A program made the position numbers and the translations under genes. The notes beneath the pieces were generated by a model. It did no database searches and was not told the DNA's origin. It saw only the letters and a list, made by a program, of their open reading frames with translations. A DNA stretch of 38,845 nucleotides from Flavobacterium hydatis (GTDB taxonomy: Bacteria; Bacteroidota; Bacteroidia; Flavobacteriales; Flavobacteriaceae): contig NZ_JPRM01000044.1 of the NCBI RefSeq assembly GCF_000737695.1, positions 1 through 38,845 of the forward strand, written 5' to 3'. Each line of letters starts with the position of its first letter. The first letter of the stretch is position 1. Of this stretch, positions 1 through 7,075 are shown one piece after another.

Positions 1-15
1 AAGCAACTAACGACC

Positions 16-124
16 TTAAGGTGGTTATTGCGGCGGGGCTCACCTCTTCCCATCCCGAACAGAGTAGTTAAGCCCGCCTGCGCAGATGGTACTGCAGTTA
101 TGTGGGAGAGTATGTCGTCGCCTT
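16..124 (+). rRNA. rrf: 5S ribosomal RNA
   Basis: This is the 5S rRNA of the large ribosomal subunit. The conserved core CCCATCCCGAACAGAG lies at about 50-65, and the 3' half (CGCAGATGGTACTGCAGTT, then GTGGGAGAG) reads as a canonical Bacteroidetes 5S. The outer helix pairs GGTGG near 20 with the CGCC near 119-122. The ends are judged by eye and may be off by several bases. It is followed at once by a terminator, so it is the last gene of an rRNA operon whose 23S and 16S genes lie left of the window. Confidence 0.95.
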
Positions 125-131
125 TCTTTAG

Positions 132-166
132 AATCCTCATCATTTATTTGGTGAGGATTTTTTTTT
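132..166 (+). terminator. rRNA operon terminator
   Basis: A 10-bp stem (AATCCTCATC with GGTGAGGATT, one G-U pair) with an 8-nt loop runs into nine T residues. It lies about 8 nt after the 5S gene and fits an intrinsic terminator for the rRNA operon. Confidence 0.9.
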
Positions 167-189
167 GTGCTTTACTTTTTGGGGAGAAG

Positions 190-283
190 AAATACGCAAA
201 AAGATTTAAACGCAAAGTACACAAAGCTATTTATTAAACTTTACGAACCTTTATGTAATCTTTTGCGCTCTTTGCGGTAAAAT
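190..283. repeat. CGCAAAG-type dispersed intergenic repeat, degenerate copy
   Basis: This stretch has AACGCAAAGTACACAAAG on the left and TTTTGCGCTCTTTGCGGT on the right, roughly inverted relative to each other. The same vocabulary (CGCAAAG/CTTTGCG) recurs near 3494-3562, 9552-9660 and 13783-13804. The rest of the gap up to 571 is AT-rich. It holds one weak hairpin (360-369 with 392-401, two G-U pairs, no T tract) and no gene that I can support. Confidence 0.5.
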
Positions 284-571
284 TTTATTTATAGTTACGA
301 TGAGCTAATGTAATCTGGATTGATTAATAAACTACGAACAATTGGCTTTCCTAGCTTTAAAGAGATGTATCTTGTGTTTAAATGGAGTCTTTGTATCTCT
401 TCGACTTCACGATTATAAGTAATTTTCTCATGCTCTTGATTAAAAAGAAAGAATCATTCGTAAAAGGTGAAAAATATAAACCGATATTCAATTTTTGAAT
501 TTCAGATAAAGTAAAAGCTTCGTAAAAGTTTCAGGATTTTTTTTGTTTTAAAAAAAATGTATAAATACAGT

Positions 572-928
572 TTAGTTTAAGTTTTTAGCTTTTACGCGTA
601 AACATTGTTCCGTTCCTAAATAGAGCGGATCTCCGTGTTTTTCAGACCAAAATCCCTCCAGTATATCTGCAGTGATGCATTTGTAAACAGCAACGCCTTT
701 ATAGGTTTTGTTTTCGTTACCTTTGTAGCTAAAGTTAATGACCAGAATATTGTCTTTAAAGAAGCCGTGACCTTTTTGTTGCTGAGTGTTATTAATAAGC
801 CATTGAGCAATAATCCGATTATTTTCGTCGAGTGATAAACTCAAAATACCTTTGTAAGTTACCTGATTACTTTCGTCCTGATTGCTTCCGGAAACGGAAT
901 AATTACCAATTAAATCTTGTACATTCAT
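572..928 (-). CDS. Hypothetical protein, 118 aa, downstream of mnmE
   Basis: I do not recognise a family. The product is soluble, with no signal peptide or membrane segment. It reads as a small mostly beta protein with regularly alternating hydrophobic strands (GILSLSLDENNRIIAQWLI, then VINFSYKGNENKTYKGVAVY) and the segment EGFWSEKH near residue 93, and it may be a small beta-barrel or lipocalin-like fold. Its ATG directly follows the mnmE stop codon (TAAATG on the minus strand), so it is very probably co-transcribed and translationally coupled with mnmE. Overlapping reading frames on both strands look like shadows. No convincing terminator follows it. The coding call is good; the function is unknown. 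Confidence 0.75.
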   Translation of the reverse strand: MNVQDLIGNYSVSGSNQDESNQVTYKGILSLSLDENNRIIAQWLINNTQQQKGHGFFKDNILVINFSYKGNENKTYKGVAVYKCITADILEGFWSEKHGDPLYLGTEQCLRVKAKNLN

Positions 929-2329
929 TTATTTCCCGATGCAGAAATTAGCAAAAATATTACCCAATAATTCATCATTCGATACCTGACCAGTAATCAG
1001 CCCAAATTGGTATAAAGCTTCACGAATATCGAGTGCCATTAAGTCGCTTGAAAGATTGGTTTCTAGGCCGTATTTTACTTTTTGTATTTCGTCTAGCGCT
1101 TTAAGTAAAGAATCGTAATGTCTGGTGTTGGTTACGATAGTTTCGTTATTTCGTAATGCTCCAGTATTTACAAAAGATAGTAATTGATTTTTTAATTCAT
1201 CAACACCAATATTTTCTTTGGCAGAAATAGTCTGAAGTTTAACGTTTAATGTTTCAAGAAGATTGTGAATATTCTGAATTTCTTCTTCTGAAAGTAAATC
1301 TACTTTGTTGATTACAACAAGTAACGGTTTTAAAGGATATTTATTCTTTACTTTTTCTATTTCTACAATATACTCAGAACTTTGTGCCTTAAATTTTAAA
1401 CTATCAAATAAATAAAGAACGACTTGCGCTTGTTCAATTTTTTCGAAAGTTTTTTTGATTCCGATACTTTCTACATAATCTACAGTTTCGCGAATACCAG
1501 CTGTATCTATAAAACGGAAACCGATTCCGCCGATAACCAATTCATCTTCGATGGTGTCACGTGTAGTTCCGGCAATTTCCGAAACTATGGCACGTTCTTC
1601 GTTTAATAAAGCATTTAATAAAGTCGATTTCCCTACATTAGGCTCTCCAACGATAGCAACAGGAATTCCATTTTTAATTACGTTTCCAACCGCAAAAGAA
1701 TCTATTAAGCGTTTTAATACAAACTCGATACGATTTAGTAATTCATGAAATTGACTTCTGTCTGCAAATTCTACATCTTCTTCAGCAAAGTCCAATTCGA
1801 GTTCTATAAGCGAAGCAAAATTTAATAATTCTTCACGTAGTTTGGCTATTTCATTACTAAAACCACCTCGCATTTGTTGCATGGCGATTTGATGAGAAGC
1901 TTCATTATCAGACGTGATTAAATCAGCTACAGCTTCGGCTTGAGATAAATCTAGTTTTCCGTTTAAGAAAGCACGAAGCGTAAATTCTCCAGGATCTGCC
2001 ATTCGGCAACCTTTACGAAGTAATAACTGAATTATTTGTTGTTGGATATAAGTAGAACCGTGACATGATATTTCGATAGTATTTTCTCCAGTATAGGAGT
2101 TTGGTCCTTTAAATACAGAAACCAAAACTTCATCAAGGGTTTTTGAACCATCTACAATGTGACCTAAATGTAAGGTATGGGTTTTCTGTTTAGTTAAATC
2201 TTTATTTTTAATAGATTGAAAAACACCGTTACCAATTGTAATGGCATCGCTACCCGAAATTCGAATTATGGCTATCGCTCCAGCTCCCGAAGGTGTTGCT
2301 AGTGCTACTATAGAATCTTGATTTATCAT
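929..2329 (-). CDS. mnmE: tRNA uridine-5-carboxymethylaminomethyl(34) synthesis GTPase MnmE
   Basis: MnmE is a dimeric GTPase that, with MnmG, modifies the wobble uridine (U34) of some tRNAs in the cytoplasm. The 466-aa product begins MINQDSIVALATPSGAGAIA, the usual N-terminal formyl-THF-binding domain. It has a complete central G domain: P-loop GEPNVGKS (K about residue 234), TTRDT, DTAG and NKVD. The C-terminus ends with the catalytic CIGK motif. The frame stays open 35 codons upstream, but that extension is not MnmE-like and would begin upstream of the promoter box at 2334-2341, so I chose the ATG at 2329. MnmG is not in the window. The length fits the family (about 450-470 aa), and I see no lesion. 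Confidence 0.97.
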   Translation of the reverse strand: MINQDSIVALATPSGAGAIAIIRISGSDAITIGNGVFQSIKNKDLTKQKTHTLHLGHIVDGSKTLDEVLVSVFKGPNSYTGENTIEISCHGSTYIQQQIIQLLLRKGCRMADPGEFTLRAFLNGKLDLSQAEAVADLITSDNEASHQIAMQQMRGGFSNEIAKLREELLNFASLIELELDFAEEDVEFADRSQFHELLNRIEFVLKRLIDSFAVGNVIKNGIPVAIVGEPNVGKSTLLNALLNEERAIVSEIAGTTRDTIEDELVIGGIGFRFIDTAGIRETVDYVESIGIKKTFEKIEQAQVVLYLFDSLKFKAQSSEYIVEIEKVKNKYPLKPLLVVINKVDLLSEEEIQNIHNLLETLNVKLQTISAKENIGVDELKNQLLSFVNTGALRNNETIVTNTRHYDSLLKALDEIQKVKYGLETNLSSDLMALDIREALYQFGLITGQVSNDELLGNIFANFCIGK

Positions 2330-2333
2330 GCTG

Positions 2334-2341
2334 CAAAGGTA
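2334..2341 (-). promoter_or_regulatory. mnmE -7 promoter box, leaderless arrangement
   Basis: The minus strand reads TACCTTTG, a perfect match to the Bacteroidetes -7 consensus TAnnTTTG, with only four bases (cagc) before the mnmE ATG. Transcription would start at or next to the A of the start codon, giving a leaderless mRNA. The -33 region is weak (TTCGG rather than TTTG). Confidence 0.6.
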
Positions 2342-2473
2342 TAAAAAAAGGCTAGAAGTTCCGAAAGAGGTAATTATATAAACAATATACTTTTTATAGA
2401 TTGTTATGCTTGTTTTTGAAAGAATTAGCAGCAATTTTCAGGACTTTACGTGAAGGGTACAAAGTTGCAAAAG

Positions 2474-2525
2474 TTGAATACTGAGAGGTAAGATGAGAAC
2501 TTCAACTGGGGCTGAACACTGTAAT
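2474..2525. repeat. ACTG-type intergenic repeat, degenerate copy
   Basis: This stretch contains GAATACTGAGAGG and AACTGGGGCTGAACACTG. It resembles the richer ACTG/CAGT elements at 11121-11240 and 16243-16334. It lies in the divergent gap between mnmE and the Usp gene. The similarity is by eye only. Confidence 0.35.
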
Positions 2526-2599
2526 TGAGTACTTATATTAACAAATTGTAAAATGTTAAATAACTGATAATTGTCATATCGAAGAGGTTGTTTTATGGC

Positions 2600-2607
2600 T
2601 AAATTTG
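2600..2607 (+). promoter_or_regulatory. -7 promoter box of the Usp gene
   Basis: TAAATTTG matches TAnnTTTG and lies 29 bp upstream of the ATG at 2637. It falls inside the longer open frame that begins at 2571, which argues against those upstream starts. No good -33 TTTG at the usual spacing was found. Confidence 0.45.
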
Positions 2608-2636
2608 AGAAACTAACATATAATCCAAACTGTACG

Positions 2637-3470
2637 ATGAAAAGAATATTATTCCCCACCGATTTTTCTGAAGTAGCAACAAATGCTTTTGTTCATGCTT
2701 TAGAATTTGCAAAACAGGTTAAAGGTGAGCTCGTTTTGCTACACACTTTTGAAATTCCGGTTTATGACAGTCAGTTTTTTCCAGAAAACTTTGCAATAAT
2801 ATATAATTCATTAGAGTTGTCTAAATTTGAAATGTTTAAAGATCAGATTCCAAAACTTCGCGAAATTGCTAAAGAACGTGGTCTTGATGATATTGTAATG
2901 AATCATCGCCTAATGGATGGTGATTTGGTTTACAACATGAAAAAAGCAATTAAAGAAGATAATATAGATTTTGTGGTAATGGGAACTTCTGGTATTTCTG
3001 GCTGGGAAAACTTTTTCTTAGGGACTAATACCGATGCTGTAATATCTGGAGTTGAAGTGCCTATTTTGTGTATTCCAGGAGAATCTGAATTTAAGAAAGT
3101 AAAAACCATCGGATTTACTACACGTTATCGTGAGAAAGACAAAAAAGAACTTCGTAAAGTTTTGGCTATAGCAAAAAAAATGAATGCAAAAATTAAATGT
3201 CTATATGTAAGAACTCAGAATACAGATGTATCTGATGCTACTATCAAAGAATGGGAAGCAGACTTTAAAGATGAACCTATTCAGTTTTTGGTGCTTCCAT
3301 GTGAAGAAGTAAAAGAAACTATTCTAGATTTTGTTTTATATAAAGACATTGATGTTTTGGCGATGATTGCTTATAAACGTAGTTTCTTCGAAAGTTTATT
3401 TCATCCTAGTTTTACTAAAAAGCTAACAAAGGATATTGCAATTCCGGTTTTGATTATGCATGAGCAATAG
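2637..3470 (+). CDS. Tandem-domain universal stress protein (UspA family), 277 aa
   Basis: This is a cytoplasmic universal stress protein made of two Usp domains in one chain. Domain 1 (about 1-145) starts MKRILFPTDFSEVATNAF, the standard Usp opening. It retains the nucleotide-binding pattern G-x2-G-x9-G-T in GTSGISGWENFFLGT. Domain 2 (about 150-277) keeps the fold pattern (IGFTTRYREKD at its start and PVLIMHEQ at the end) but lacks the glycine loop, so only the first domain is likely to bind ATP. The start at 2637 is chosen from family alignment and from the -7 box at 2600-2607; ATGs at 2571 and 2595 are in frame. It is transcribed divergently from mnmE. The exact stress role cannot be read from sequence. 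Confidence 0.9.
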   Translation: MKRILFPTDFSEVATNAFVHALEFAKQVKGELVLLHTFEIPVYDSQFFPENFAIIYNSLELSKFEMFKDQIPKLREIAKERGLDDIVMNHRLMDGDLVYNMKKAIKEDNIDFVVMGTSGISGWENFFLGTNTDAVISGVEVPILCIPGESEFKKVKTIGFTTRYREKDKKELRKVLAIAKKMNAKIKCLYVRTQNTDVSDATIKEWEADFKDEPIQFLVLPCEEVKETILDFVLYKDIDVLAMIAYKRSFFESLFHPSFTKKLTKDIAIPVLIMHEQ

Positions 3471-3493
3471 ATCTTCGTAGTATTATAAAATTT

Positions 3494-3562
3494 TTCGTAA
3501 AGGCGCAGAGTTATAAAGAGTAAGTTTTAAGCTTATTTTCTTTGCTTTTTGCGCCTTTGTGA
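3494..3562. repeat. CGCAAAG-type intergenic repeat with inverted arms
   Basis: AAAGGCGCA (3499-3507) and TGCGCCTTT (3550-3558) form a 9-bp inverted repeat around a 42-nt AT-rich interior that also contains TTTCTTTGCTTTTTGCG. It belongs with the CTTTGCG/CGCAAAG elements elsewhere in the window. It could fold, but has no T tract suited to a simple terminator. Confidence 0.5.
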
Positions 3563-3655
3563 GAATAAATAAGTGTAAACTTTTAATTGAGAAAGAGAAT
3601 CTATTAGTAATTAATATTCCTATTGTTTAAAGTAGTTATTTCGTAACTGTAAACT

Positions 3656-3663
3656 TATATTTG
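3656..3663 (+). promoter_or_regulatory. -7 promoter box of the MutS-like gene
   Basis: TATATTTG is a perfect TAnnTTTG match ending 43 bp before the ATG at 3707. No TTTG at the expected -33 spacing is visible. Confidence 0.5.
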
Positions 3664-3706
3664 TATTTCAATATAATTTCTAAAAAGGAATAATTACTTT
3701 AAAACA

Positions 3707-5479
3707 ATGGAAGAATATAAAAAAAAAGTTAGCAGTTATTCAGATGCTTTAAGTGCAATTAATAAAAAATACAATAGCATTAGTTTATTACGACTTTTGA
3801 GTATTGTTTTCAGTTTGGTTTTAAGTTATTATTATCTTAAAACAGATGCTTCAGTATATCTTATTTCAGCTTTTTTATTATTTATAGGTTTTATTGTTTT
3901 AATGCGTATTCACTCTAAGTTGTCTTTTAAAAAGAAGCTCACAGAAACGCTTTTGAAAATTAATAAAAATGAAATCACGTTTTTAAAAAGAGAGAAATTA
4001 CCTTTTGAGAATGGACAAGAATTCATTGACTTCCATCATCCGTATGCTTATGATTTAGATATTTTTGGAGAGCATTCCTTGTTCCAAAGTCTTAACAGAA
4101 CAGGTACTTTTGTTGGGAAAAAGACATTGGCAAATCAGTTATTATATAATTTACCTAATAACGAAATCACCCAAAATCAAGATGCAATACACGAACTTCA
4201 ATCTAAGTTAGATTGGCGTCAGGAATTTCAAGCACTTGCAATATTAGGGCAAGATACTAAAGAAGCTTATCAGGCATTACTGAATTGGAAGGATGGCAAA
4301 AGTGCTCCTTTTTCAAAAGTAATGTCTCTATTGATATATGTTTTACCCGCTATTTTCGGAGCGCTCGTAATTGCATATTTTGTTACATCTAATCTCTCGT
4401 TGCTATCTTATATAACTTTTGTATTTGTCTTGAACACGACTATTTTGGGAATGTTTTTTAAAAGGATTCAAACCGAAATTGCCAAAGCCGAGAATATTGA
4501 TAAAATTATCAAGCAATATGGTTTATTGGTTAAGGAAATTGAAAACGAAACTTTTAAATCAGAAAAGTTAATTACACTACAAAATAAACTGATTTATAAG
4601 AACGCCAAGGCAAGTGTTCATTTAAAACAATTATCGGAGTTGTTCTCAAACATGGATACTATCAATAATTTTGTAACCGCTTTATTATTTAATGGTATCT
4701 TTTTATTTAATCTTCATGTTTTAAAAAATCTGTTGAATTGGAAAACGAGTCATGCAGCTGTTCTAGAAGAATGGCTGAATGTAATTGGTGAATTTGAAAC
4801 ACTAAATAGTTTAGCTAATTTTTCTCATAACAATCAGGATTTTGTTTTTCCAGAGCTGAATAATGATTTTAAAATTGGATTTTCTAATCTAAGTCATCCG
4901 TTATTAAATCCTGATACTAGAGTAGGGAATGAGGTGCAATTTTTCCCAGAATCATTTATGATACTTACAGGATCGAATATGTCCGGAAAAAGCACCTTTT
5001 TGCGTAGCTTGGGTATCAATATGGTTTTAGGCGGAATAGGTTCTGTAGTGTGCGCAAATAAAGCTGCAATGCATCCATTACCTGTTTTGGTTTCGATGCG
5101 ACTGTCAGATTCTTTGTCTGATAGTGAATCGTACTTTTTTGCCGAAATTAAGCGTTTAAAACAAATTATGGATGCACTGGAGGATAAACCTGCATTTGTG
5201 CTCTTAGATGAGATTTTAAGAGGTACAAACTCCGATGATAAACGTAACGGAACTATCGAGGTTGTAAAAAAGGTAATTGCAAAAAAAGCAATTGGCGCAA
5301 TCGCAACTCACGATATCGAAGTTTGCTTAACTACTAATGATTATCCTGAAATCTTAACAAACCAATGTTTTGAGGTTGAAATAAAAAATAACGAATTGCA
5401 TTTTGACTATAAACTTCGTGAAGGTATCTGTAAAAATAAAAGCGCAACTTTCTTAATGCAAAAAATGGGTGTGATTTAG
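3707..5479 (+). CDS. Membrane-anchored MutS-like ATPase (MutS domain V), 590 aa
   Basis: The C-terminal third is a MutS-type ATPase domain. Walker A is TGSNMSGKST (421-430, K428), Walker B is FVLLDE (497-502), followed by the MutS signature LRGTNSDD and a GAIATHD switch. The mismatch-recognition domain with its Phe-X-Glu motif is absent. Instead the N-terminal half has hydrophobic segments at about 28-45 and 50-66 and a second pair at about 207-245, with a helical core and lever-like region between them and the ATPase. It is therefore not canonical MutS1 and not MutS2, which would carry a C-terminal Smr domain. Such MutS-related membrane proteins occur in Bacteroidetes with no established role that I know. 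It sits alone between a -7 box and a strong terminator. Confidence 0.88.
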   Translation: MEEYKKKVSSYSDALSAINKKYNSISLLRLLSIVFSLVLSYYYLKTDASVYLISAFLLFIGFIVLMRIHSKLSFKKKLTETLLKINKNEITFLKREKLPFENGQEFIDFHHPYAYDLDIFGEHSLFQSLNRTGTFVGKKTLANQLLYNLPNNEITQNQDAIHELQSKLDWRQEFQALAILGQDTKEAYQALLNWKDGKSAPFSKVMSLLIYVLPAIFGALVIAYFVTSNLSLLSYITFVFVLNTTILGMFFKRIQTEIAKAENIDKIIKQYGLLVKEIENETFKSEKLITLQNKLIYKNAKASVHLKQLSELFSNMDTINNFVTALLFNGIFLFNLHVLKNLLNWKTSHAAVLEEWLNVIGEFETLNSLANFSHNNQDFVFPELNNDFKIGFSNLSHPLLNPDTRVGNEVQFFPESFMILTGSNMSGKSTFLRSLGINMVLGGIGSVVCANKAAMHPLPVLVSMRLSDSLSDSESYFFAEIKRLKQIMDALEDKPAFVLLDEILRGTNSDDKRNGTIEVVKKVIAKKAIGAIATHDIEVCLTTNDYPEILTNQCFEVEIKNNELHFDYKLREGICKNKSATFLMQKMGVI

Positions 5480-5712
5480 TGGTGTGAGAGAATAGAGAAT
5501 AGATGAAAGGCTATAGGTTTAGAGTAAATACTATATATAGAGTAAAAGCTAAATGTTTTTATGGGGGAGTTAGTGGTGTGATCTTAATTGGAATTGTAGG
5601 GCACTAAACCTAGTCTTGATTTACTTTTGTTATTCTTTGCGTCTTACTCCAAACTTTTCATCCGAGGTAAAGGGAAGTCCTTGTGGTGCTTAGTAAAATA
5701 AGCTACAAAATA
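5480..5712. other. Intergenic region with a 12-bp direct repeat
   Basis: I see no gene here. The sequence TTAGTGGTGTGA occurs at the very end of the upstream gene (about 5476-5487) and again near 5571-5582. The part around 5630-5690 (TTCTTTGCGTCTTACTCC and nearby) faintly resembles the CTTTGCG repeats. The region leads into the shared terminator at 5713-5750. Confidence 0.4.
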
Positions 5713-5750
5713 AAAAAACCGCAATTTCTAAAAAGAAGTTGCGGTTTTTT
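5713..5750. terminator. Bidirectional terminator between the MutS-like gene and dnaN
   Basis: The CCGCAA/TTGCGG core (5719-5724 with 5739-5744) extends inward through TTTCT/AGAAG (one G-U) and outward through A6/T6. The result is a long A/T-flanked hairpin with an AAAA loop. It lies between two convergent genes and has T tracts on both strands, so it can end transcription both ways. Confidence 0.88.
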
Positions 5751-5848
5751 AAGTATAAAAATGGTTGGTTAATAGCGTAATTGTTATGCAATAATAAGTA
5801 TTATATTTGAATATCAAAAATCTAATATAACAAAAACATAATTAAATG

Positions 5849-6967
5849 TTAACTATTTAGCATTACCGGCATAACCAACATGGTAACTGTTTCTCCATCT
5901 TCTAAACCATCTACAGGAGTTAAGATACCCGCTCTGTTAGGTAAAGACATTTCCAACATAATCATATCTGATTGTAAGTTTGTCAACATTTCGGTAAGGA
6001 AACGTGAGTTGAATCCGATTTGTAAGTCATCACCTTGGTAATCACAAGTCAATCTTTCTTCGGCTTTGTTTGAGTAATCGATATCTTCGGCAGAAACATT
6101 TAATTCAGCTCCAGCGATTTTCAAACGAATTTGGTGTGTAGTTTTATTAGAGAAAATAGCCACACGACGTACTGAACTTAAAAATAAAGAACGGTCAATC
6201 ATTAACTTGTTTGGATTCTCTTTTGGAATTACAGCTTCGTAGTTTGGATATTTTCCATCAATTAAACGACACATTAAAATGTAATTGTCGAATGAGAATG
6301 TAGCGTTAGAATCATTGTATTCGATTTTTACTTCAGCGTCAGAAGATCCAAGAATACTTTTTAAGATATTCAAAGGTTTCTTTGGCATAATAAAATCAGC
6401 AACTTGTGATGCTTTTACATCTGTACGTGCATATTTTACTAATTTGTGAGCATCTGTAGCAACAAATATTAATCCTTCTGGCGAAAACTGGAAGAATACT
6501 CCAGACATTACCGGACGTAAATCGTCGTTACCAGCAGCAAATATTGTTTTGCTAATAGCAGTAGCCAAAACATCTGAAGGTACTAGAGTAACCGAAGGCT
6601 CTTCTAGATTTACAGATTTTGGAAATTCTTCTCCAGCTGCATATGCCAATGCATATTTTCCTGAGTTAGAACTAATTTCTACAGTATTATTATCTTCAAC
6701 TGTAAAAGTTAAAGGTTGTTCTGGAAATGTTTTAAGAATTTCTAGTAATAATTTTGCAGGTATTGCAACACTTCCTTTGCTCGTAGAATCAATCGCTAAA
6801 GTTGCAGACATCGTCGTTTCAAGATCCGATGAAGAAACTGTTAATTCGTTATTGTCTAATTCAAATAGAAAGTTGTCTAAAATAGGTAACGTATTGTTAC
6901 TATTGATTACACTACCTAAAACTTGTAATTGCTTTAATAAGTACGAACTCGATACTATAAATTTCAT
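5849..6967 (-). CDS. dnaN: DNA polymerase III subunit beta (sliding clamp)
   Basis: DnaN is the ring-shaped processivity clamp of the replicative polymerase. The 372-aa product has the usual start MKFIVSSSYLLKQLQVLGSV, family motifs such as NTLPILDNFLFE and AGEEFPK, the central segment ALIDGKYPNYEAVIP-like (here LIDGKYPNYEAVIPKENPNK), and the C-terminal VMPVML that forms part of the peptide-binding pocket. The length is normal. In many bacteria dnaN follows dnaA; here neither dnaA nor recF is next to it and its upstream neighbour is gldG (same strand, about 110 bp away). It has its own -7 box at 7029-7036 and ends near the bidirectional terminator. Confidence 0.97.
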   Translation of the reverse strand: MKFIVSSSYLLKQLQVLGSVINSNNTLPILDNFLFELDNNELTVSSSDLETTMSATLAIDSTSKGSVAIPAKLLLEILKTFPEQPLTFTVEDNNTVEISSNSGKYALAYAAGEEFPKSVNLEEPSVTLVPSDVLATAISKTIFAAGNDDLRPVMSGVFFQFSPEGLIFVATDAHKLVKYARTDVKASQVADFIMPKKPLNILKSILGSSDAEVKIEYNDSNATFSFDNYILMCRLIDGKYPNYEAVIPKENPNKLMIDRSLFLSSVRRVAIFSNKTTHQIRLKIAGAELNVSAEDIDYSNKAEERLTCDYQGDDLQIGFNSRFLTEMLTNLQSDMIMLEMSLPNRAGILTPVDGLEDGETVTMLVMPVMLNS

Positions 6968-7028
6968 CTCTTTTGTTTTATTTTTTGGTATATATTTTAG
7001 CTTGACAAATGACTAGAATACATTTTTA

Positions 7029-7036
7029 CAAATATA
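7029..7036 (-). promoter_or_regulatory. dnaN -7 promoter box
   Basis: The minus strand reads TATATTTG (TAnnTTTG), about 61 bp before the dnaN ATG. It lies in the 108-bp gap after gldG and suggests that dnaN has its own promoter. The -33 element is unclear. Confidence 0.5.
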
Positions 7037-7075
7037 TCGTAAACAATCCTAGTATACTAAATTTTTTATTAACAT

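Noticed and set aside
28..237. Open frame overlapping the 5S rRNA
   Set aside because: It overlaps the rRNA and the terminator, and its translation has no protein-like features.
360..401. Hairpin as terminator for the unknown gene at 572-928
   Set aside because: It has two G-U pairs, an 18-22 nt loop and no T tract on the relevant strand, and it lies about 170 bp beyond the stop.
2330..2434. N-terminal extension of MnmE
   Set aside because: The open frame extends 35 codons upstream, but it is not MnmE-like and the -7 box lies inside it; the ATG at 2329 matches the family start.
5476..5582. Two copies of TTAGTGGTGTGA as a possible attachment site
   Set aside because: The copies are 12 bp long and about 95 bp apart with no integrase, tRNA or mobile gene nearby; chance or a small local duplication is enough.
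6549..7016. Plus-strand open frame of 155 codons inside dnaN
   Set aside because: It lies antisense to a certain housekeeping gene and has no promoter or family features; it is a shadow of dnaN.
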